Shown: positions 9,641 through 18,443 of the stretch, piece after piece
Position numbering within the stretch: position 1 is the stretch's first letter
Layout: each line of letters begins with the position of its first letter
NCBI RefSeq assembly: GCF_023715895.1
Contig: NZ_JAMBOO010000015.1
Location: 30,883-94,882, forward strand
From: Domibacillus indicus
GTDB lineage: Bacteria; Bacillota; Bacilli; Bacillales; Domibacillaceae
Reading direction: 5' to 3'
DNA: 64,000 nucleotides
The notes under the pieces: model-generated
What the model saw: the letters and a program-made list of their open reading frames with translations, nothing else
What the model was told of the DNA's origin: nothing
The model's database searches: none
Made by a program: the position numbers and the translations under genes

Positions 9641-9863
9641 AAAAAGCTGGGAGGAATACACAATGGGTACTATCGTTTGTCAAACTTGTCTAGAAACTAT
9701 GGAACATTTCGAAGAAGAAAAGGTAACATTGTTGTATGCAGATTGCGGTTGCGGCCATGAAAATGGCAGCAATGAATAACCAGTTTAAAATTAAAATTTT
9801 ACCACTATAAAATAGGCTGCATAAATCTGCCCGGATGAATGAATTCATCCGGGCAGATTTATG
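9623..9863 (+). ncRNA. SR1-type dual-function small RNA
   Basis: The interval from the predicted start to a strong hairpin is about 240 bases, near the 205-nt SR1 of B. subtilis, and carries the SR1P frame in its middle. The 3' hairpin, 9820-9863, has 21-base arms (CATAAATCTGCCCGG... and its complement) and a 2-base loop. No canonical T run follows, so the exact 3' end is uncertain. The antisense role on ahrC mRNA is known for B. subtilis and not tested here. Confidence 0.6.
9663..9779 (+). CDS. SR1P, GapA-binding peptide
   Basis: A 38-residue peptide beginning MGTIVCQTCLETMEHFEEEK and ending with a CGCGH segment. It is nearly collinear with B. subtilis SR1P (MGTIVCQDCEGTIAHFE...), including the paired-cysteine N- and C-terminal knots. 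GGGAGG lies 9 bases ahead of the ATG. In B. subtilis the peptide binds GapA and promotes RNase J1 interaction; conservation of the ends suggests the same here. Confidence 0.88.
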   Translation: MGTIVCQTCLETMEHFEEEKVTLLYADCGCGHENGSNE

Positions 9864-9925
9864 TTATCGAATTTGAGTGAGTTGGTGAATTTTTAAAAGA
9901 AACCGATTCATATGATCTACGATCC

Positions 9926-10002
9926 AGTACCTATGCTAGCATAGGTACTTAACAAAAGTGTACTTGAGCAAAAGTGTATATTCGCTCAAGTACACTTTTG
10001 TT
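9926..10002. repeat. Two adjacent large palindromes
   Basis: 9926-9949 is a perfect 24-bp palindrome centred on GCTAGC. Next to it, 9951-9969 and 9984-10002 are a perfect 19-bp inverted repeat (AACAAAAGTGTACTTGAGC and its complement) with a 14-base loop that itself repeats AAAAGTGTA. The pair borders a fragment of the multicopy RHH-like gene. Related GTACACTTTT strings occur at about 7890 and 52891, both beside gene scars. Confidence 0.7.
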
Positions 10003-10170
10003 AGTATGGGATTTATTCATCTCCAAAGCCTCTTCTAATATTTTAATAATTCCCACGACAATATTTTAAATTCTCTTGCTTGCCTGTATGTTCTCCTTTA
10101 TTATGCAGCCAATCCTTTATATTCACTGAAAGGGAAACCGGCAGCAATTCCTTTGCTCTTTGTAAGACAA
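10003..10170 (-). pseudogene. Fragment of RHH-like small protein (module copy D)
   Basis: On the minus strand from about 10170 the frame reads RAKELLPVSLSVNIKDWLHNKG and EHTGK, closely matching SVSLSVDIKDWLRSKGEQTGK in the intact gene at 35736-35924. A one-base shift then gives NIVVGIIKILEEALEMNK, aligned with AAEILEEVYKHE of the intact copy. No start remains. The partner gene of the module is absent here. Confidence 0.7.
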
Positions 10171-10368
10171 AGGCTAGAAAATTTTCCGACAATGAAGAGA
10201 AAGTAAATTATTTAAAAGTTGGACTGTATCTGAAAACTTTCTATAAAAATCCAAATAAGATAAAAGAAAACCCTGAAATGGGAATGATTATTAATCACAC
10301 AATAAAAAAATTTATTTATATTATCAGAATATAATGTATAATAAAATAATTGAAAATAGATTGAAAAG

Positions 10369-11349
10369 GTGGTTTGTAAGAATTTACTAGCAAGAATTAG
10401 TACAGTAGCAGGTAATACTTTTATCTACTGGGTTCTCCTATTCACGGCTTTAGCCATGATGTTTCCGGGCGGTTTTACCTGGATCGCTCCTTACATCCCC
10501 ATCCTGCTTGGAATTATTATGTTTGGGATGGGATTAACGTTATCTGTAGAAGATTTCAAAGCCGTATTTAAACAACCTCTCGCGGTGTTTGTAGGGGTTG
10601 CGGCCCAATATATCATAATGCCGGGTATAGCTTACCTTTTGGCCGTTGGGTTGAAACTCCCTCCTGAAGTAGCCGTTGGTGTTATATTGGTCGGTTGCTG
10701 CCCTGGAGGAACAGCATCTAATGTAATGGCGTATCTGGCAAGAGCAAATGTGGCTCTGTCAGTTGCTGTTTCATCGGTTGCAACCTTAGTATCACCTATT
10801 CTAACTCCTGCTCTTATTTATTTATTAGCTAGCCAGTGGCTTCCTGTGTCAGGAAAAGATATGCTTCTCTCAACGGTTCAAATTGTCCTTCTTCCTATTA
10901 TTCTTGGTATCGTCTTCAAATGGGTCTTAAAGGACAAGGCAGAAGAAGGAGCGAAAATCCTGCCGCTTGTTTCTGTAATTGGAATCGTTGGTGTCATTTC
11001 AGCAGTCGTGGCCGGTAATAAAGATAATATCTTAGATTCAGGTTTAGCAATCCTTGGTATGGTTGTTATACACAATTTTGTTGGTTTGGCCTTAGGCTTC
11101 CTTATTTCAAAGTGGTGCAAATTTCCGTATGCCGATCAGAAAGCTATCTCAATTGAGGTCGGGATGCAAAATTCAGGGCTTGCTGCAGCACTAGCTACTG
11201 CTCACTTCTCTCCACTCACGGCTGTTCCAAGTGCGATCTTCTCAGTGTGGCATAATATTTCTGGACCGTTGATTGCCACTTACTGGGCGAAAAAGGCTGT
11301 AAAAAAAGAGAAAATGAAGCAGGCGAATCATAAGAAGCAGGTCTCTTAA
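10369..11349 (+). CDS. Bile acid:sodium symporter (BASS) family transporter, YocS-like
   Basis: Integral membrane protein of about 326 residues with 9-10 hydrophobic segments. Family signatures include GIIMFGMGLTLSVEDF near residue 45, GVILVGCCPGGTASNVMAYLA near 110 (the conserved crossover motif), and EVGMQNSGLAAALATAHF near 263. Members transport organic anions with sodium; bacterial substrates include pantoate and keto acids, so the cargo here is unknown. The GTG at 10369 is used for want of a better one: AAAGG overlaps it, so the true start is uncertain. It stands alone between a relic and its own terminator. Confidence 0.85.
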   Translation: MVCKNLLARISTVAGNTFIYWVLLFTALAMMFPGGFTWIAPYIPILLGIIMFGMGLTLSVEDFKAVFKQPLAVFVGVAAQYIIMPGIAYLLAVGLKLPPEVAVGVILVGCCPGGTASNVMAYLARANVALSVAVSSVATLVSPILTPALIYLLASQWLPVSGKDMLLSTVQIVLLPIILGIVFKWVLKDKAEEGAKILPLVSVIGIVGVISAVVAGNKDNILDSGLAILGMVVIHNFVGLALGFLISKWCKFPYADQKAISIEVGMQNSGLAAALATAHFSPLTAVPSAIFSVWHNISGPLIATYWAKKAVKKEKMKQANHKKQVS

Positions 11350-11436
11350 AACATTGAGATAGAAATCTTTAGTGCTTAACTTCTAAAAAGGATGTTATTT
11401 AATACCGTTATATCAATAAAAAATAATCGACCTGAA

Positions 11437-11480
11437 AGAGCCTTGCTACATGATTTTGTAGCAAGGCTCTAGCTGTTTTT
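11437..11480 (+). terminator. Terminator after BASS transporter
   Basis: A 13-bp perfect stem (AGAGCCTTGCTAC / GTAGCAAGGCTCT), with TTTTT a few bases on. Confidence 0.9.
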
Positions 11481-11489
11481 AATCTAAAA

Positions 11490-11765
11490 TCAAACGATTT
11501 TATTCTCTGTATACACAAAATCTTCTAAGATCAGTCCCATGAGCTCATCGTTGGATGAACCAGCCATGCAGTTCAGGTATGCCCTGCATCCGGGTTAAAT
11601 AGGCCTTCTATTCTTGTTCTGGATTAAGCACCGGCAATATCCCAGCATGCCCGGTTATAGACTTGACTACCATGTCTTTTACAATCGATTCAAATGCATC
11701 GCTAAAATACCATTCATTATTATCTGGGTTCTCCTGCTAATCAACATAAACTTGGGGCAATGATC
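11490..11765 (-). pseudogene. Degraded gene, family not recognised
   Basis: On the minus strand a conceptual protein can be read through two in-frame stops and one frameshift: NPDNNEWYFSDAFESIVKDM, VVKSITGHAGILPVLNPEQE, then KAYLTRMQGIPEL, shift, and SSNDELMGLILEDFVYTENK to a stop at 11490-11492. Protein-like composition and codon use indicate a former gene. I do not recognise the family. No intact gene is seen in 11765-11910 either. Confidence 0.5.
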
Positions 11766-11910
11766 TATCAGCCAATTCCTTCTGGTATACTATTTACTAT
11801 TCTTGCACTGCTTTTCACCTTTAGAGACCGTAAATAGTCGTTGTTTTTAATGTGCCATAATACGGTAGATCTGAAACACTGTTGTAGCAACGAATAAGAG
11901 GAACATAAGC

Positions 11911-12231
11911 TTAATCATTTGGATTTTCCTCTTTCGTGGCATCGGATAATTCAATATGTACAATCCGATCAGGCCTTTTCTTGTCGCCAGCTATAAAGTC
12001 GATATCATATTTTTTATCTTCCATAAGAAAGGAATCTTTATAGTCGTCCCAGTAAAGCTCTCGTCTTACACCATTGGGCTGCCTAAAAACCAAAATCACA
12101 TCATTCTTAATCTCTGTTTTCTTCACGTATGTCATATTGTTTAATGTTCTTATACTATAACTTTTTTTATCGTAACTGCAGCCGGTAGTAAGGAGTAGAA
12201 TTGCTCCTATCCATAAGATTATTTTCTTCAT
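11911..12231 (-). CDS. Small predicted lipoprotein, unknown function
   Basis: About 106 residues from the second ATG of an ATGATG pair (12231), 7 bases after GAGGG. It begins MKKIILWIGAILLLTTGCSYDKK: a lipoprotein signal with lipobox LTTGC, so the mature Cys near residue 18 would be acylated and held at the outer face of the membrane. The remaining 85 residues are hydrophilic and beta-rich (NDVILVFRQPNGVRRELYW) with an acidic tail. No family recognised. It stands alone; its promoter would lie in 12235-12400, where I see no clear hexamers. Confidence 0.7.
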   Translation of the reverse strand: MKKIILWIGAILLLTTGCSYDKKSYSIRTLNNMTYVKKTEIKNDVILVFRQPNGVRRELYWDDYKDSFLMEDKKYDIDFIAGDKKRPDRIVHIELSDATKEENPND

Positions 12232-12574
12232 CATATTTCCCTCATTTAATCGATTCTTAATTTCCTGCATCTATTTGTACGGATTACCTCATCAAAGGAG
12301 CAGTAAAACCTAAATATAGATGTATTTTCGAATCCATTTATACTTTATGCTTCATCCATACTCTCACTATCGTATTCACAATCATAATATTCAATGAGGA
12401 TAATTTTATTTGAGAGCTATTGGGTTTTAAAAACAAAGCCTATATATATTCTTTTTAGAAAATATGCACATAGAACGATTAAAAGACCGCTGTATCATTC
12501 ACATGAAGTAAGAGAGCATCATCATAAACCATTATCTCTATCAAAAGTGGGATTGATTTCAAAGCTTACTAGAA

Positions 12575-12890
12575 TCAAGACGCGAATTAGCTTGAAAGGG
12601 TGCAGAACTTCTAGTAATGCCTATTGCATGGCCGTTGGAATCTATCGGTGCTGATCCGGACGTTCTTTTTACGAATTGTTCGATTGGGTGAGAGCTGCTG
12701 AAAATAGCTGCTGGTTTATTTCATCAAATATTGTAGGGATAACAACGATCAGGCCTATTTAGGATGCAGCAAATCGTTGCACCGGGGAGAGATGTTAAAA
12801 AGTCAACGGGCTACCATGAAGGAATTGTTTTTGCAGAAGTAGATATGAGGTGCGAAATTTTAAGAGCTCGGACTGAAGACCACTTGGGGG
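12575..12890 (+). pseudogene. Remnant of carbon-nitrogen hydrolase (nitrilase superfamily)
   Basis: Three separated pieces of one family in different frames: SRRELA-stop-KGAELLVMPIAWP (start region), VRAAENSCWFISSNIVG (the conserved ARAxEN...SN segment) and QIVAPGRDVKKSTGYHEGIVFAEVDM (the C-terminal SxIxxPxG...EG...AEID block). The segments that would hold catalytic Lys and Cys are deleted, and there is an in-frame TGA in the first piece. A collapsed pseudogene. Sequence 12271-12574 upstream shows nothing recognisable. Confidence 0.75.
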
Positions 12891-12943
12891 GTATAATGTT
12901 AAAGACAGGAGACCGCATGCTTAAAAAAACAGGGGAAACAAAT

Positions 12944-13198
12944 ATGAATGTAATTTCTAGGGGAAAATCTTTAATAGAACAAGAGAAATATCTTCTCTTC
13001 CAAGTACCAAAGACGGTCCAAAGAAAATGTCCATCTAAGGCGTTTTCTTGGGCTGCCTATTCAATTTCAGGTAATGAGCAGGCGGTTATGGTTGCTGGTG
13101 ATAAAAATCTGCGTAAAATCTCTTTTTTCCGTATGAACTTCCATAGAGGTTTATGCAAACAACATTACCAATATGAAGATGTATCATTACAGGGCTGA
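12944..13198 (+). CDS. Small hypothetical protein
   Basis: An 84-residue frame with a plausible start (AGGGGA, 7 bases, ATG) and its own terminator just behind. The product is basic with an N-terminal MNVISRGKSLIEQEKYLLFQ and a C-terminal stretch rich in Cys/His/Tyr (RGLCKQHYQYEDVSLQG). No membrane segment, signal or family I recognise. It could be a lone small gene or the start of a decayed longer one; the terminator argues for the former. Confidence 0.4.
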   Translation: MNVISRGKSLIEQEKYLLFQVPKTVQRKCPSKAFSWAAYSISGNEQAVMVAGDKNLRKISFFRMNFHRGLCKQHYQYEDVSLQG

Positions 13199-13212
13199 GA
13201 AAAGTAAATTTG

Positions 13213-13243
13213 GCATTACTAAAACAATCGTAATGCTTTTTTT
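13213..13243 (+). terminator. Terminator after small gene
   Basis: Stem GCATTAC / GTAATGC followed by TTTTTTT. Confidence 0.8.
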
Positions 13244-13295
13244 CTGCGAGTAACGCGCAGGTTAGTTTAAGTATAGAAGTTACCGAGGATAATAA

Positions 13296-13335
13296 GAAAA
13301 CCCACTCTTCATTTCTATAAGAAAATTGGGTTTTC
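13296..13335 (-). terminator. Terminator of aldo/keto reductase gene
   Basis: Inverted repeat GAAAACCCA / TGGGTTTTC downstream (on the minus strand) of the reductase stop, with a T-rich run on that strand. Confidence 0.75.
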
Positions 13336-13368
13336 ATTTATTTATAATCAAAGAAATCTAGTAGTTCT

Positions 13369-14238
<870 letters not shown>

Positions 14239-14303
14239 TTATTTTCGCCCTTTATATCCTTTGTGATAGATATTCACAACTTCAGTACACTTGGGCTATT
14301 ATG

Positions 14304-14334
14304 AGGCTATCACCTTCGAGTAACACGAAGTCAA
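14304..14334 (-). promoter_or_regulatory. MerR-type promoter of the aldo/keto reductase
   Basis: Read on the minus strand: TTGACT (14334-14329), a 19-base spacer with dyad CTTCGTG-TTA-CTCGAAG, then TAGCCT (14309-14304). The overlong 19-bp spacer with a central dyad is the hallmark of promoters activated by MerR-family proteins through DNA untwisting. It is nearly the same as 15125-15155. Confidence 0.8.
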
Positions 14335-14478
14335 TAGGTTTCGAACAATTTAAAAACGGCACAAATTACAATTCAAACTGAAGGCTGCCATTTTCTTATC
14401 TTCATTTCCTCTAACATGTAAAGTGTTTTCCACCAGCTTTACTCAGCAGTTTCGGTCAACTAGTAAATACATTAGGAA

Positions 14479-14530
14479 AAAAAGAGTTCACGATTATGTA
14501 TAAAGTCATCATGAGCTCTTTTGTTTTTAT
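14479..14530. terminator. Hairpin/terminator between reductase and merR
   Basis: AAAAGAGTTCACGAT / ATCATGAGCTCTTTT imperfect stem followed by GTTTTTATTT. Possibly a duplicate of the neighbouring terminator, with which it shares the sequence outline. Confidence 0.55.
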
Positions 14531-14584
14531 TTAAAACAACCGTAGTCATAACTTTACAGTTTTGAAGAAGCTTATTTTAAAAAC

Positions 14585-14628
14585 AAAAAAAGCTCATGAT
14601 TATGAACCAGATAATCGCGAGCTTTTTT
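14585..14628 (-). terminator. Terminator of merR
   Basis: AAAAAAGCTCATGATTAT / ATAATCGCGAGCTTTTTT imperfect inverted repeat, 16 bases after the merR stop on the minus strand, with T runs on both strands. Confidence 0.8.
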
Positions 14629-14643
14629 ATACTTGTACTGAAA

Positions 14644-15078
14644 TTATGAATGCAGTGTTTCATGGGGGATATGGTTTTTGTTTTTTGTCCACTTTCCAGG
14701 ATTCATGTCATCCGAAGCCACTTGATTGATAATGTCAAGATAGTGGCTTGCTTTGTCTTCCATAAATTTGGCTATTCGTTTAGCTTCCTCCAACTGAGCC
14801 AGAGCAACGGCTTTTTGTTCCAAAATGATTTCGTAGCGTTGCGGAATGGTAGCGTCTCCTTCCAAACACAAATCTATATAGGCTTTAACGGCTTCAACTG
14901 ACATACCAGCCTGTCTCAGATTTTTCACACCCCTAAGCCAATTGATGGATTCGTCATCAAAAAGACGAATATTGTTTTTGTCACGCTGTACACTCGGAAC
15001 TAATCCCTTATCTGTGTAATAGCGAACGGAGTGTTCGGTCAGATCAAGCAGCCTGGCCGCTTCTTTTACAGTATACAT
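14644..15078 (-). CDS. MerR-family transcriptional activator (AdhR/NmlR-like)
   Basis: A 144-residue regulator starting at ATG 15078 (GAGGACTTACAA ahead). The N-terminal MerR winged HTH is clear: YTVKEAARLLDLTEHSVRYY then DKGLVPSVQRDKNNIRLFD. A dimerising helix follows around residues 80-120 (RYEIILEQKAVALAQLEEAK). One cysteine (about residue 72, LCLEGD) lies near the HTH-helix hinge, which may allow thiol-based sensing of aldehydes as in AdhR/NmlR proteins; there is no metal-binding Cys cluster. Two promoters with its expected site flank it, so it probably controls the reductase and the MFS exporter. Confidence 0.88.
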   Translation of the reverse strand: MYTVKEAARLLDLTEHSVRYYTDKGLVPSVQRDKNNIRLFDDESINWLRGVKNLRQAGMSVEAVKAYIDLCLEGDATIPQRYEIILEQKAVALAQLEEAKRIAKFMEDKASHYLDIINQVASDDMNPGKWTKNKNHIPHETLHS

Positions 15079-15124
15079 TTGTAAGTCCTCCCCGAAAAAA
15101 ATGGTTTTTAATTATTCGAAACCC

Positions 15125-15155
15125 TTGACTTCGAGTTACTCGAAGATGGTAACCT
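15125..15155 (+). promoter_or_regulatory. MerR-type promoter of the MFS gene
   Basis: TTGACT at 15125-15130, a 19-base spacer and TAACCT at 15150-15155. The spacer contains a perfect dyad CTTCGAG-TTA-CTCGAAG (15129-15145). Spacing and dyad match the site upstream of the aldo/keto reductase. Confidence 0.82.
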
Positions 15156-15274
15156 CATCATAGTCTAAGGATACGGAAGTTGTAAACCCATCAATGAGTA
15201 GGGGAAATGGCTTGGTAACACAGCGGAATAAAGCACGGATAAACCAATCTAATGAAAGTAGGGAATGTATTTGT

Positions 15275-16447
15275 ATGGATAAGCAAAATAATTTACTGAC
15301 ATTAATATTGACCATAGGAGTTTTCGGTATCCTCACTACTGAAATGGGGGTTATTGGGATACTGCCCTTAATTGCTGATCACTTTCAAATCAGCGTATCC
15401 CAAGCAGGGCTGTTAGTGAGTCTCTTTGCCCTTGCTGTTGCCGTTTCCGGCCCCATTATGCCGTTATTGTTTTCGGGTATAAACCGCAAGGCGGTTATGC
15501 TGCTTGTACTTGGCATTTTCGTTGTAGGCAATGTTGTCTCCATGTTTGCATCAAGCTTTACCGTTTTGCTTATTGCTCGTGTGATTCCAGCCATTTTCCA
15601 TCCAGTTTATTGTTCATTGGCTTTGACAGTAGCCGCTGCATCTGTCAGCCAGGAAGAAGCTCCAAGAGCTGTTTCTAAAGTAATTTTGGGAGTAACTGCA
15701 GGTATGATACTGGGTGTGCCAATTACCAATTATATTGCTGGGGCCACTTCTTTAGAAATGGCGATGTTATTCTTTGCTATCGTTAACGCAGTTGCATTCA
15801 TAGCTACATTGGTATTTGTTCCATCTATGCCTGTTACAGAAAGACTTTCTTATGGAGCTCAAGTAAGCGTATTGAAAAAACCTCTTGCTTGGCTGGCTAT
15901 TGCGACTGTCATATTTATAGGTTCTGCCATTTCAAGTATTAATACTTTTATTGCAGAATATCTTGAAACCGTTACGAATGTATCGGGGAACACCTTAACT
16001 TTGGCGTTACTTATATTAGGCCTAGCCAGTTTAGTTGGAAACCTTGTAGGCGGCAGGTTACTTACGAGAAATGCCATGAAAACGGCAATAGCTTTTCCAG
16101 TTGTATTGGGAATCGTTCATCTATTGTCATTCCTTACGGGGACCTCTGTTGGACCTATGATGATTACGATTTTGTTATGGGGAATCTTATTTGCTATAGG
16201 AAATAATGTTAGCCAATATTGGATTACCTCTGCGGCTCCAGAAGCTCCTGATTTCGCAAATGGATTGTTTTTATCATGTGGTAATTTAGGGGTCACAATT
16301 GGTACAGCAGTAGGTGGATTATTTATATCAGGGATGGGTGTACAATACATCGTATTAGGTGGAGTAGTGTTCTTGATATTAAGTCTAATATCTATTTTAC
16401 TGAGAAGTTACTTGTATAATCCTGCAAAAAAACAACTTACTAACTAA
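15275..16447 (+). CDS. MFS transporter, drug/metabolite exporter type (DHA1)
   Basis: A 390-residue membrane protein with about 12 hydrophobic segments in two halves. ATG 15275 (MDKQNNLLTLILTIGVFG) is taken as start because the preceding residues from 15194 are hydrophilic and lack a ribosome site. TEMGVIGILPLIADHF and the loop-2 LFSGINRKAVML region fit the 12-TM DHA1/AraJ-like exporters (sugar or drug efflux). It has a MerR-controlled promoter shared in type with the aldo/keto reductase, suggesting export of a toxic compound or its reduced product. The terminator follows at about 16490. Confidence 0.88.
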   Translation: MDKQNNLLTLILTIGVFGILTTEMGVIGILPLIADHFQISVSQAGLLVSLFALAVAVSGPIMPLLFSGINRKAVMLLVLGIFVVGNVVSMFASSFTVLLIARVIPAIFHPVYCSLALTVAAASVSQEEAPRAVSKVILGVTAGMILGVPITNYIAGATSLEMAMLFFAIVNAVAFIATLVFVPSMPVTERLSYGAQVSVLKKPLAWLAIATVIFIGSAISSINTFIAEYLETVTNVSGNTLTLALLILGLASLVGNLVGGRLLTRNAMKTAIAFPVVLGIVHLLSFLTGTSVGPMMITILLWGILFAIGNNVSQYWITSAAPEAPDFANGLFLSCGNLGVTIGTAVGGLFISGMGVQYIVLGGVVFLILSLISILLRSYLYNPAKKQLTN

Positions 16448-16489
16448 GGTATAAAGCAGGCTTAAATAACTGGAGTCTATGAAATACAT

Positions 16490-16542
16490 GAAAAGTGCAA
16501 GGTAAATCACGAAAATCGTGAAATACTTGCGCTTTTCTTTTC
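16490..16542 (+). terminator. Terminator of MFS gene
   Basis: GAAAAGTGCAAG... / ...CTTGCGCTTTTC long imperfect stem with inner CACGAAAATCGTG, followed by TTTTC. Confidence 0.75.
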
Positions 16543-16564
16543 ATTATAAAAGGGAGATATTACA

Positions 16565-17725
16565 ATGACTGAAAAAAATGCAGGAAAGGGTAGGTTCCCG
16601 AGTGAATCAATCAATGACAAGTTTACCGAATCCATTCAAGAAGCAGACAAATCTGCTTTAGTTGTGGGTGCGTCGCTTTCTGGACTAATGGCAGGGATTA
16701 CTCTTGCGCGGGCTGGATTCATTGTGACAATTTTAGAGAGAGCTGCAGAAGAACGGCGTAGCGGCGCTGGTCTTCAAGTTGACAGTGGAGAAATTGACCG
16801 AAATAAAACAGCGAAATTCTTGAGAAACCTTGCTTCAGGTGGAATGAGGTCTGTTGAGGCTTGGTCATCTATAGAGTTTCGACTGCGAACAGAAGCTAAA
16901 GCCGATCCTAGAATTGACCTGCGTTATGATACTCGCGTTCAAACTGTTAATCAGGACAGCGACTCTGCTTGGATTGTGACGGATAAAGGGGAGACATTTC
17001 GCGGAGATATTTTGATTGGTGCTGACGGTCATCGCAGTGTTGTGCGTCGTCATGTTGCACCGCGCAAACCGAACGCAACTTTTGCAGGATACTTGATATG
17101 GGTAGCTATTCTAGGTGAGACTGACATACCTGAAGAACATCGGCCTAGCCTTTACGCCCCGAAGTTTACTATGCCAGATGGTATTGGTGACTTTTTACTC
17201 GGTTCTATTATTGCTGGAGAAGACGGTTCCTATGATTTAGGAGATCGACGATTGGCGTGGGCTTGGTACGATAACACTCGAAATGACTTGTTACGTCGTC
17301 TTGGGTGTGTAGAAGGAAACGTTGTGCGGCATTCGCTTAATGCTCCTGACATTCCAGAACAGACACTGATTGAGCTGGCTGAACAAGCTTCTGTTAGATG
17401 GCCTCAGCCATGGCTAGCCGCGACTCTTCATAGCATTCAAACACGTAACCTTATAGGAATACCAATAGCCGAATACCTTCCTGACAATCTTGTGAGAGGG
17501 CGTATAGCATTGGTTGGAGATGCTGCCCATGTACTTACACCCCTAACGGCAAAGGGATTTAATACTTCATTACAAGATGCTGCTACTTTGGCAGAATGTG
17601 TGGCAAAGGGGATACAAGGAACTGCGGCAGCTGGGGCTCTTTCGGAATATGAGTCTCGCCGTTTAAAGATTGTACGTGAGATTGTGGAATCTGGACAATC
17701 TTTCAGTCGCTCTTTTGGGCGATAA
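16565..17725 (+). CDS. FAD-dependent aromatic-type monooxygenase (PHBH fold)
   Basis: Class A flavoprotein hydroxylase of 386 residues. Start ATG 16565 after AAAAGGGAG. FAD motifs are all present: SALVVGASLSGLMAGITLAR (GxGxxG, near residue 34), DILIGADGHRSVVRRHV (DG motif, about 147) and GRIALVGDAAHVLTP (GD motif, about 318). Overall length fits salicylate-hydroxylase or HpxO-like enzymes that use NAD(P)H and oxygen on aromatic or heterocyclic acids; the substrate cannot be read. The region after the GxGxxG (residues 60-90) is shorter than usual, as though a short deletion occurred, but the frame is open. It follows the MFS gene in the same direction after a terminator. Confidence 0.88.
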   Translation: MTEKNAGKGRFPSESINDKFTESIQEADKSALVVGASLSGLMAGITLARAGFIVTILERAAEERRSGAGLQVDSGEIDRNKTAKFLRNLASGGMRSVEAWSSIEFRLRTEAKADPRIDLRYDTRVQTVNQDSDSAWIVTDKGETFRGDILIGADGHRSVVRRHVAPRKPNATFAGYLIWVAILGETDIPEEHRPSLYAPKFTMPDGIGDFLLGSIIAGEDGSYDLGDRRLAWAWYDNTRNDLLRRLGCVEGNVVRHSLNAPDIPEQTLIELAEQASVRWPQPWLAATLHSIQTRNLIGIPIAEYLPDNLVRGRIALVGDAAHVLTPLTAKGFNTSLQDAATLAECVAKGIQGTAAAGALSEYESRRLKIVREIVESGQSFSRSFGR

Positions 17726-17740
17726 ATATAGATATTTTAA

Positions 17741-17860
17741 ATGTATGAATACGATACCGAAAAAGAAGCAAAAGCTGCTTTTGAAAAGATAAGAGAGTAT
17801 AAGATCCTTTCTGAAGTTATTTATTACAATGACATTCCTCTAGCCTCACAACTACGTTAG
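17741..17860 (+). CDS. Short frame, probable C-terminal remnant
   Basis: A 39-codon frame (MYEYDTEKEAKAAFEKIREY...ASQLR) starting 15 bases after the monooxygenase stop. It lacks a good ribosome site. The pattern resembles the last helix and strand of a small ferredoxin-like (antibiotic-monooxygenase-type) domain, so it may be a leftover tail. 17861-18080 holds nothing else I can identify. Confidence 0.3.
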   Translation: MYEYDTEKEAKAAFEKIREYKILSEVIYYNDIPLASQLR

Positions 17861-18080
17861 TTGGAGTGTTTCTAGAATTTTGTCGTAGATGGAAAGCTTA
17901 TAACAATTTTTTGTTCAAGGGAGATATTGTCTCTAACCCAATTAAAAAAATATATATCAAACTCCAGTATGTTTTGAAAACAAGGAGATTGCCTCTTTTT
18001 CTGGATAAAACAGGATGATAAATTAGAAGTTTAATGAAATAAAGTAAGACTTATGCAATCGATCAAAATATAAAAGGTAA

Positions 18081-18117
18081 AGGAAAGCCCTATAAGTCAT
18101 AGGGCTTTCCTTTTTTT
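18081..18117 (+). terminator. Strong terminator, duplicated at 54147
   Basis: AGGAAAGCCCTAT / ATAGGGCTTTCCT perfect stem followed by TTTTTT. The same element, slightly diverged, precedes the carbonic anhydrase leader at 54147-54180. Confidence 0.92.
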
Positions 18118-18311
18118 GATTCTTGACAATATTCTCATCATTTTCTGATTTTTTTATTATTTTCCTCTAATTTAAGTACCGTAAAGTAAAAGTAAGCCTA
18201 AATTAAAGGGTAATGCTCAGAACCTGCCTTTTTATTTAGCCTTTAGCAGGATAATTACTGTTAATTTTTTGAATGGAGAGAAAAAACGAAAATGAGAAAG
18301 GGAGGAGTACA
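18118..18311 (+). promoter_or_regulatory. Duplicated carbonic-anhydrase leader, copy 1
   Basis: About 194 bases that align along their length with 54181-54375, including TTGACAATATTCTCATCATT, AATTTAAGTACCGTAAAGTA, a GCTCAGAA box, TTTATTTAGCCTTTAGCAGG and the final AGAAAGGGAGGAG ribosome site. A TTGACA (18123-18128) may be a -35, but no good -10 follows at 17 bases. Pairings such as AAAGG/CCTTT around the GCTCAGAA box, and GCT with AGC in TTTAGCAGG, suggest a folded leader RNA. Confidence 0.6.
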
Positions 18312-18443
18312 ATGAATATTATTTCGAGAATTTTAAATTTCAACAGTGCTTTTGTAGAGCAAAAAGAATATCAAGAATTCAACACCACGAAATATCCAGA
18401 CAAGAAGCTCCAAAAAGGAAAATTAAAGAATGTAACAATATAG
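18312..18443 (+). pseudogene. Truncated beta-carbonic anhydrase
   Basis: A 43-codon frame beginning MNIISRILNFNSAFVEQKEY and reaching NTTKYPDKKL. It parallels the first 34 residues of the intact anhydrase at 54376 (about 70 percent identical by eye). It then runs into KGKLKNVTI and stops before the first zinc ligand. All catalytic residues are missing. Confidence 0.88.

Noticed and set aside
12394..12654. 86-codon plus-strand frame
   Set aside because: Out of frame with the nitrilase text it overlaps, and lacking a ribosome site.
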